DNA of 9,727 bases from PVC group bacterium (GTDB taxonomy: Bacteria; GCA-001730085; JADFSZ01). The position numbers and the translations under genes were made by a program. The stretch spans positions 1 to 9,727 of the forward strand of contig JADFSZ010000052.1 in the NCBI GenBank assembly GCA_022560555.1. Direction: 5' to 3'. Below are positions 5,879 to 9,727 of this stretch, in pieces. The number at the start of each line of letters is the position of its first letter. Positions within the stretch are counted from its first letter, which is position 1. The notes beneath the pieces were generated by a model that searched no databases, had not been told where the DNA came from, and was given only the letters and a program-made list of their open reading frames with translations.

Positions 5879-6376
5879 TTAATTTAGTTCGTTTTCTGAA
5901 TCCGATTCAAGCGCAAAACGGAACTCTTTATCTTTATAAAAAATCAGGACACTCCTTGGATCTATTTTCAGTATCTTCATGCTGTCATATTCCTCGTCTT
6001 CCCGGACGACTCGATCATTAATCAAAGCCATAGGTTCCACAGGATCCCAAACGATGCCGCCCAATTCCACATACAGCGTTACAAGATTACCCTCCGGGCT
6101 TTCCGTCGAGTCATCGTATTCATACAATCCGGGCATACTAAGGAGGGAGATAAACGGATCTCTCTTGCCCCTGGAATCATAGTAAAAAGATTCTTCGATC
6201 CCCTGTCCGGATTTCTCTAAAGGGGTGTTTTGAAGGCCCCCTGATGTTTCAGCTTGCTTAATATCTGTCGCGGCAATTCCGTAGATCGGAAAAAACAAAA
6301 TCAAGAAAATCGACGTAATAATTATACGCAATGACTGTTTTTGATGCTTACATTTTCTTTTGATAGATTTCATCAT
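5879..6376 (-). CDS. pilP: Type IV pilus assembly protein PilP
   Basis: The periplasmic linker that connects the PilN-PilO inner-membrane pair to the PilQ secretin. It has 165 residues, a typical PilP length. A basic N-terminus is followed by a hydrophobic segment at about 17-36. Then comes a flexible region, the family hallmark YYDSRGKRDPF (65-75), and a C-terminal beta domain (about 98-157) containing LVTLYVELGGIVWD and PMALINDRVV. Proteobacterial PilP is usually a lipoprotein. Here no Cys follows the hydrophobic segment (the only Cys, C9, precedes it), so it is either cleaved by signal peptidase I after the AA near 35-36 or stays membrane-anchored. The pilO stop abuts directly (TAA-ATG-ATG), so translation is probably coupled; the start may be either of the two adjacent ATGs. 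Identity rests on the DPF motif and gene order. Confidence 0.9.
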   Translation of the reverse strand: MMKSIKRKCKHQKQSLRIIITSIFLILFFPIYGIAATDIKQAETSGGLQNTPLEKSGQGIEESFYYDSRGKRDPFISLLSMPGLYEYDDSTESPEGNLVTLYVELGGIVWDPVEPMALINDRVVREDEEYDSMKILKIDPRSVLIFYKDKEFRFALESDSENELN

Positions 6377-7018
6377 TTAACGCACCGTTGGATGAGTTGT
6401 TTTTGATGGATTGATACCGCCTTGACCAAGTTTACCCTCCGGCTTCGATTCCTTAAACGTATAGGTGCTCAGGGTCATTTCAGCTTTAGGTATCGGCAAC
6501 ACGTTTTCACGCTTTTGTGCGGCTGTCTCTTCAATATACAGCTTCATGGATTTTAATTCCACAAAACGTCCGAGCGATTCGATCTTATTAAGAAAAGACC
6601 CGATTTCGTGATATCCGCTTGTCACATCGACCCGCAATGGCCGCTCAAGGTACGTTATGTTTTTTCCCACTGTATGAGGAATTGTTTGCAGCGTTTCAAC
6701 TTTCGCAAACTTAATCCCGGCCTCTTCGGCCTTTTTATTGAATTCAGCGAGAAGAGCGGGAATATCTTTTGCTTGAGGGAGTTTTTTATTGTAACGGTCA
6801 AATTCCCGTTCGACTTCTGCAAGTTTTTTTTCGATTTCGTCCCTTTGCATCTTTAAAGACTCTGCTTCTTGAATGAGGCTCTTAAGTCCGGAAATCTTCT
6901 GATGCTTTGTCGAAAACCCTTTAAACATCGGGGCCATAATCAGATACCAATCCCCTATCAGGATCGCCACAATGAGAATCCCCCCTAGGATAACGAGATC
7001 TCTTTTTTGTTTTTCCAT
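6377..7018 (-). CDS. pilO: Type IV pilus assembly protein PilO
   Basis: An inner-membrane protein that pairs with PilN and contacts PilP to align the pilus machine. It has 213 residues: a short cytoplasmic start (MEKQKRD), one membrane segment at about 8-30, a charged coiled coil at about 42-80, and then the family motif KLPQAKDIPALLAEF (79-93) with AGIKF (100-104). The ferredoxin-like periplasmic domain follows to about 188, with YHEIGSFLNKIESLGRFV (136-153) as its helical core. The last 25 residues look disordered. It begins 14 nt after the pilN stop with only a weak AAAGAA-type ribosome binding site, which suggests coupling to pilN, and ends directly against the pilP ATG. Confidence 0.93.
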   Translation of the reverse strand: MEKQKRDLVILGGILIVAILIGDWYLIMAPMFKGFSTKHQKISGLKSLIQEAESLKMQRDEIEKKLAEVEREFDRYNKKLPQAKDIPALLAEFNKKAEEAGIKFAKVETLQTIPHTVGKNITYLERPLRVDVTSGYHEIGSFLNKIESLGRFVELKSMKLYIEETAAQKRENVLPIPKAEMTLSTYTFKESKPEGKLGQGGINPSKTTHPTVR

Positions 7019-7032
7019 AAGCGGATGTTCTT

Positions 7033-7701
7033 TTAAATAATTCCGGGTTTAAATTTGGAACGGAGCTTAAATGTCATGTATTCGCGTCCGGATTCTTTTT
7101 CCTTTTCACGCTCCGTATTCACCAACTCAATATCTTCAAACAGCTCAAAGTAAACGTCGGACTTTTTAATGTTCGCGATAAAGTTTCCGACAAGGTACAG
7201 CATTTCCCTTCTTTCAAGAGAAATCACACCACCTTCATACTCTAAGACAAAATAGGTGATGGGGACAAGCTTTTCCATCGTGGTACCGTCGGGCATCTTG
7301 ACTTTTTGCATAACTTGTTCGGTCTTCGTTTTAATTTCATAATTCGTGAGCCAGACCTGGCCCGGGATTAAGTCAGAAAGCTGATTTAGTTTTTGGGCCC
7401 ACAAAACCCGGCTTTCGATTAAATCCAGGACAATATTCTTTTTCCGCATAAGAGTGTTCGTTCTTTCTTTGAGATACATAATCTGATCCGCTTCGGGCTT
7501 GAGCTCTAAATATTTGCTATCCAACGAGGAAAATCTCGAATTGAGAAAGACGTTATATCCAAAGAGAATGACATGTAAAAAAACAAAAACAGCCCCAACG
7601 CAAGCCACAACGGAAATGGCAACCACGTTTACTTTAAGAGAAATGGATCTTTTTTTTCGTGCTTTCTGTATTTCTTCGGGGAGCAGGTTTATTTGTATCA
7701 T
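7033..7701 (-). CDS. pilN: Type IV pilus assembly protein PilN
   Basis: A bitopic inner-membrane protein. The conserved N-terminal INLLPEE motif (residues 4-10) is the part that docks into the groove of PilM in the cytoplasm. A basic stretch (KARKKR) and a single membrane segment at about 24-48 follow, then a periplasmic coiled coil (about 55-95) and a ferredoxin-like domain beginning near LSDLIPGQVWLTNYEI. It has 222 residues, slightly longer than many homologues because of an insertion near 127-146 (KTEQVMQKVKMPDGTT region) and a charged KEKESGRE loop near the C-terminus. The ATG is 8 nt past the pilM stop. Its GAGG ribosome binding site overlaps the last codons of pilM, so translation of the pair is likely coupled. 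Confidence 0.94.
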   Translation of the reverse strand: MIQINLLPEEIQKARKKRSISLKVNVVAISVVACVGAVFVFLHVILFGYNVFLNSRFSSLDSKYLELKPEADQIMYLKERTNTLMRKKNIVLDLIESRVLWAQKLNQLSDLIPGQVWLTNYEIKTKTEQVMQKVKMPDGTTMEKLVPITYFVLEYEGGVISLERREMLYLVGNFIANIKKSDVYFELFEDIELVNTEREKEKESGREYMTFKLRSKFKPGII

Positions 7702-7709
7702 AGTTTGTC

Positions 7710-8744
7710 TTACCTCAACGCCAATCCAACGGCAACGGGAAACATGCTGGAAAAAGATGAAATTTTTTCTTTTTGCGCTTCATTTACAAACGAAAAAGCA
7801 GCCAAAGAATCCCAGATTTGGACGGGAAGAGCAAGTTTTTCCTGAAGCTTATCGGAAAACCCCGCGAGTGACGCACAGCCGCCGGATAAATAGATCGTAT
7901 CAATGCCTTTTTCAACTTGATTTTCGTAGTAATCGAACGAAAGCTGGATTTCGTTGACAAGATTTTTTACAACATTTTCCATGGCTATCATCACTTCCGT
8001 TGCCTTATCCCCCGGATTTTGCTTGAGCTTTTCGGCGTCTTTGTAGCCTAATGAAAACTTCGATTGCACAGCCTTCGTAAGAGAATGACCGGCAATAGCA
8101 ATATCCCGCGAAAAATGAGACACACTGCCTTTTAGAATATTGATGTTCGTCATATTGGCACCGATATTAACCAAAGCGGATGTCATGTCCGCGGACGGTG
8201 AAGACTGATTCGCTTCGAATGAATTCACAAGAGCAAAAGAGTCCACATCAATAAGTTCCGGCTCTAAACCAACCGATTGAAGCAGTTTAATTCGATCATC
8301 GATAATATCCCGTTTAACAGCGACAAGAAGAACCCTCATCTTGCCGTCTTGAGACTTGTCTTGCCCATCCAAAACTTGAAAGTCCATAATCACCTCATTG
8401 AGGTTAAAGGGGATATGTCCTTCCGCTTCATATTTGATGGCACTTTTCAATTCGGTATGGTTCATTTTAGGCATGGATAAATAACGGACAATAACGGACT
8501 GGCCGGAAACGGCCGTTTTGGCCAATTTTCCTGAAAAGGAAATGGATTTTACGGCGTTCTCTAACGAACCGGCGAGGGCAGCGTTTTTTTCTTCTTCAGT
8601 GCGAGGAATAGCATCGGACTCAAATGAAGGGAAAAAACTAAAATCTTTAATGATGGTTTTATTATCGATTTTTTCGGACACAAGAACTTTGATGAAGCTG
8701 GAGCCGAGATCTATCGAAAGGGTTTCTATTATTTTTTTTGCCAT
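7710..8744 (-). CDS. pilM: Type IV pilus assembly ATPase-like protein PilM
   Basis: A cytoplasmic actin-fold protein (FtsA-like) that binds nucleotide and the N-terminal peptide of PilN, linking the motor side of the pilus to the PilN/O/P/Q bridge. It has 344 residues, a normal length. The phosphate-1 loop is SIDLGSSFIKV (10-20). The PilM signature YEAEGHIPFNLNEVIMDFQ lies at 105-123. Phosphate-2 is LVNIGANMTNI (191-201), with Asn where many actin-fold proteins have Asp. The adenosine motif is YLSGGCASLAGF (285-296), and SFDYYENQ (269-276) also matches the family. No Shine-Dalgarno sequence is visible before the ATG; the 84-nt gap from hinT is AT-rich, so translation may start on a weakly structured leader. 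It is the first gene of pilMNOPQ. Confidence 0.95.
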   Translation of the reverse strand: MAKKIIETLSIDLGSSFIKVLVSEKIDNKTIIKDFSFFPSFESDAIPRTEEEKNAALAGSLENAVKSISFSGKLAKTAVSGQSVIVRYLSMPKMNHTELKSAIKYEAEGHIPFNLNEVIMDFQVLDGQDKSQDGKMRVLLVAVKRDIIDDRIKLLQSVGLEPELIDVDSFALVNSFEANQSSPSADMTSALVNIGANMTNINILKGSVSHFSRDIAIAGHSLTKAVQSKFSLGYKDAEKLKQNPGDKATEVMIAMENVVKNLVNEIQLSFDYYENQVEKGIDTIYLSGGCASLAGFSDKLQEKLALPVQIWDSLAAFSFVNEAQKEKISSFSSMFPVAVGLALR

Positions 8745-8786
8745 TTAAACATAAACATGTGAGAAGTTTCAGCTAATACTTAAGTA

Positions 8787-8815
8787 ACGTTATCACAATG
8801 GCTAAACGAAGTCAA
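8787..8815 (-). promoter_or_regulatory. Weak candidate promoter before pilM
   Basis: In the 84-nt gap between hinT and pilM, the minus strand has TTGACT (8815-8810, five of six to the -35 consensus) followed after 17 nt by TAACGT (8792-8787), or after 15 nt by GATAAC preceded by TG. Neither -10 is good. The pil operon may therefore have its own start here or be read through from comEC-hinT; the sequence does not decide. Confidence 0.25.
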
Positions 8816-8828
8816 CAACGTAAACCCG

Positions 8829-9173
8829 TTAACCCGGCGGCCACTCAAATGTCCGCCCTCCCAGGAGATGAAGATGAATGTGAAACACCGTCTGTCCTGC
8901 CTGTTCACGACAATTCCAAACCAAGCGATACCCGTTTTGAGCGATTTGATTCTCTTTGGCCAGACGGATGGCGGCCAAGGTAACCTTTCCGACCAAATGT
9001 GCGTCACCATCTTCAAGATCATCCAGAGTGGCTTTATGAACTTTAGGAACTACGAGTATGTGAACCGGAGATTGAGGATTAATGTCGTAAAACGCAACAA
9101 TATCTTCATCTTCGAAAATTTTCTGAGAAGGAATCTCGCCTTTAATGATTTTACAAAACAAGCATTCAGACAT
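8829..9173 (-). CDS. hinT: HIT-family nucleotide-binding protein, HinT type
   Basis: A small cytoplasmic nucleotide hydrolase (purine-nucleoside phosphoramidase type) of 114 residues, close to E. coli HinT (119). It shows CLFCKIIKGEIPS at the start, with paired Cys 4 and 7 that could bind zinc, and AFYDINPQSPVHILVVPK (27-44), which fits the nucleotide-binding region. The catalytic triad HIHLHLLGGR (98-107) has the middle His (H100) expected to be the nucleophile. It ends in WPPG exactly as HinT proteins do. The gene starts 6 nt after the stop of a 29-codon small ORF. The nearest purine-rich site (AGGA) is about 15 nt from the ATG, too far for normal use, so coupling with that ORF is possible. 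Its cellular substrate cannot be told from sequence. Confidence 0.93.
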   Translation of the reverse strand: MSECLFCKIIKGEIPSQKIFEDEDIVAFYDINPQSPVHILVVPKVHKATLDDLEDGDAHLVGKVTLAAIRLAKENQIAQNGYRLVWNCREQAGQTVFHIHLHLLGGRTFEWPPG

Positions 9174-9179
9174 AATATT

Positions 9180-9269
9180 TCAATAAATTCCTAGATACAC
9201 TTTGGCATCTTTGGCTCGTCCCCACTTGCCAATACACTGTTTAACACCATCAACATCAAAAATCAACAT
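9180..9269 (-). CDS. 29-residue small ORF between comEC and hinT, possible HAD remnant
   Basis: An ATG at 9269-9267 opens 29 codons to a TGA at 9182-9180. It begins 17 nt after the comEC stop, with GGGTGA as a possible weak ribosome binding site about 10 nt upstream, and ends 6 nt before the hinT ATG, so it fills the gap in operon style. The peptide starts MLIFDVDGVK, which looks like motif I of haloacid-dehalogenase (HAD) phosphatases (hydrophobic strand then DxDG), and continues CIGKWGRAKDAKVYLGIY. A real HAD enzyme is at least 150 residues, so this would be a small peptide, the joined ends of a deleted gene, or chance. The tight fit and HAD-like start favour something real; no function is claimed. 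Confidence 0.4.
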   Translation of the reverse strand: MLIFDVDGVKQCIGKWGRAKDAKVYLGIY

Positions 9270-9286
9270 TTAATGAGATTCACCCA

Positions 9287-9727
9287 TTATTGTCTTTTAC
9301 CACGGAATATACGGCCTGATTTCTGAGCCGTGACAACAAACCCTCTTTTCGTGATTTCAATATCAATGGCTCCATCCAAGTCAGTACGAAATGTAATAAT
9401 CCCGTGTTCTTTTAATGAAGTCATCACAGAGGGGGAGGGATGTCCGTAAATATTGTTTTTACCAACGCTGATAATAGCCACCCGGGGCTGGACATATTCC
9501 AAAAACGCGGTTTGGGTTGATGTTTCAGATCCATGATGCGCGACCTTAAGAATATCACTTTTAAGACTGTCCCCATAAGTTTGACGGATACGATTTTCCG
9601 ATATTTTTTCGACATCCCCCGTCAGAAGAACACCTGTACCATGATAGTCCAATTTCAGAACAATGGAAATATCATTAAGATTGAGCCCCTTTAAATCTTC
9701 CGGAGGATTCAAACACAACGCGGTCAA
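9287..9727 (-). CDS. comEC: ComEC/Rec2 DNA internalisation protein, C-terminal domain (partial)
   Basis: Only the last 146 codons are present; the gene runs in from beyond the right edge, so no start is assigned. The fragment matches the C-terminal metallo-beta-lactamase-like domain of ComEC. It contains NDISIVLKLDY, then VLLTGDVEK (32-40), LKVAHHGSETSTQ (60-72) with the conserved HHGS, and VAIISVGKNNIYGHPSPSV (83-101). In transformation systems ComEC carries single-stranded DNA across the inner membrane, and this domain is thought to degrade the non-transported strand. The membrane competence domain would lie upstream, outside the window. The LTGD, HHGS and YGHP blocks are intact. Stand-alone beta-lactamase-fold homologues exist, so a separate MBL protein cannot be fully excluded until the N-terminal part is seen. 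Confidence 0.85.
   Translation of the reverse strand: MTALCLNPPEDLKGLNLNDISIVLKLDYHGTGVLLTGDVEKISENRIRQTYGDSLKSDILKVAHHGSETSTQTAFLEYVQPRVAIISVGKNNIYGHPSPSVMTSLKEHGIITFRTDLDGAIDIEITKRGFVVTAQKSGRIFRGKRQ

Noticed and set aside
7499-7957. 152-codon plus-strand frame across the pilN/pilM junction
   Set aside because: Antisense to two certain genes, no recognisable domain, no start signal.
8160-8172. Asn in place of Asp in the PilM phosphate-2 motif as evidence of an inactive protein
   Set aside because: From memory, the NIGA form also occurs in other bacterial PilM proteins, and the remaining nucleotide-binding motifs are intact.
8780-9022. 80-codon minus-strand frame overlapping hinT
   Set aside because: Same strand but a different frame from a HinT protein with complete HIT motif and WPPG end; not a coding frame.
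1-9727. CRISPR array, tRNA, rRNA, riboswitch or defence/toxin-antitoxin genes
   Set aside because: I read the gaps on both strands and saw no regularly spaced repeats, cloverleaf-like segments or such gene families; no gene-free stretch exceeds about 240 bases.

Overview
The window looks like a stretch of chromosome from a diderm (Gram-negative-type) bacterium of moderate-to-low GC. Every recognisable core gene lies on the minus strand. The gene set is a complete inner-membrane alignment and secretin block of a type IV pilus (pilM-pilN-pilO-pilP-pilQ), a ComEC fragment, a HIT protein, RNase G and ribosomal protein L21. This fits a candidate phylum of the Omnitrophota/Elusimicrobia/deltaproteobacterial kind, but that placement is inference from style and gene order. 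No rRNA or other taxonomic marker is present to confirm it.

Read along the minus strand from high to low coordinates: the C-terminal metallo-beta-lactamase domain of ComEC (9727-9287, cut by the window edge); a 29-codon small ORF (9269-9180) packed between comEC and the next gene; a HinT-type HIT protein (9173-8829); pilM (8744-7710), pilN (7701-7033), pilO (7018-6377), pilP (6376-5879) and pilQ (5853-4234), spaced 0-25 nt apart as one operon; a sigma70-like promoter (4123-4096) and a leader of about 90 nt; then rng (3998-2466) and rplU (2443-2132), 22 nt apart.

The left 2.1 kb is accessory. A single plus-strand gene, an IS4-superfamily (IS701-like) transposase with intact DD, D and YREK motifs and its own good promoter, lies convergent to rplU. 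In many bacteria rpmA (L27) follows rplU, but it is not found anywhere between rplU and the left edge. The stretch between the transposase and rplU carries a 20-bp perfect palindrome over the rplU stop codon, an imperfect copy of that sequence 83 bp away, a 7-bp tandem repeat and a 6-bp-stem hairpin. Beyond the element lies an AT-rich segment with one orphan multi-pass membrane protein of unknown function.

How the genes work together: PilM (cytoplasmic actin-like), PilN and PilO (inner-membrane heterodimer), PilP (periplasmic linker) and PilQ (outer-membrane secretin) form the trans-envelope conduit of a type IV pilus. ComEC is the inner-membrane DNA channel used in natural transformation, so its location just upstream in the same orientation suggests a DNA-uptake/pilus neighbourhood. 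rng and rplU are a separate RNA-processing and ribosome unit with their own promoter. I see no defence system, CRISPR array, tRNA or rRNA. The least explained items are the small ORF between comEC and hinT, the repeat-rich junction at the end of rplU, and the very basic tail of PilQ.
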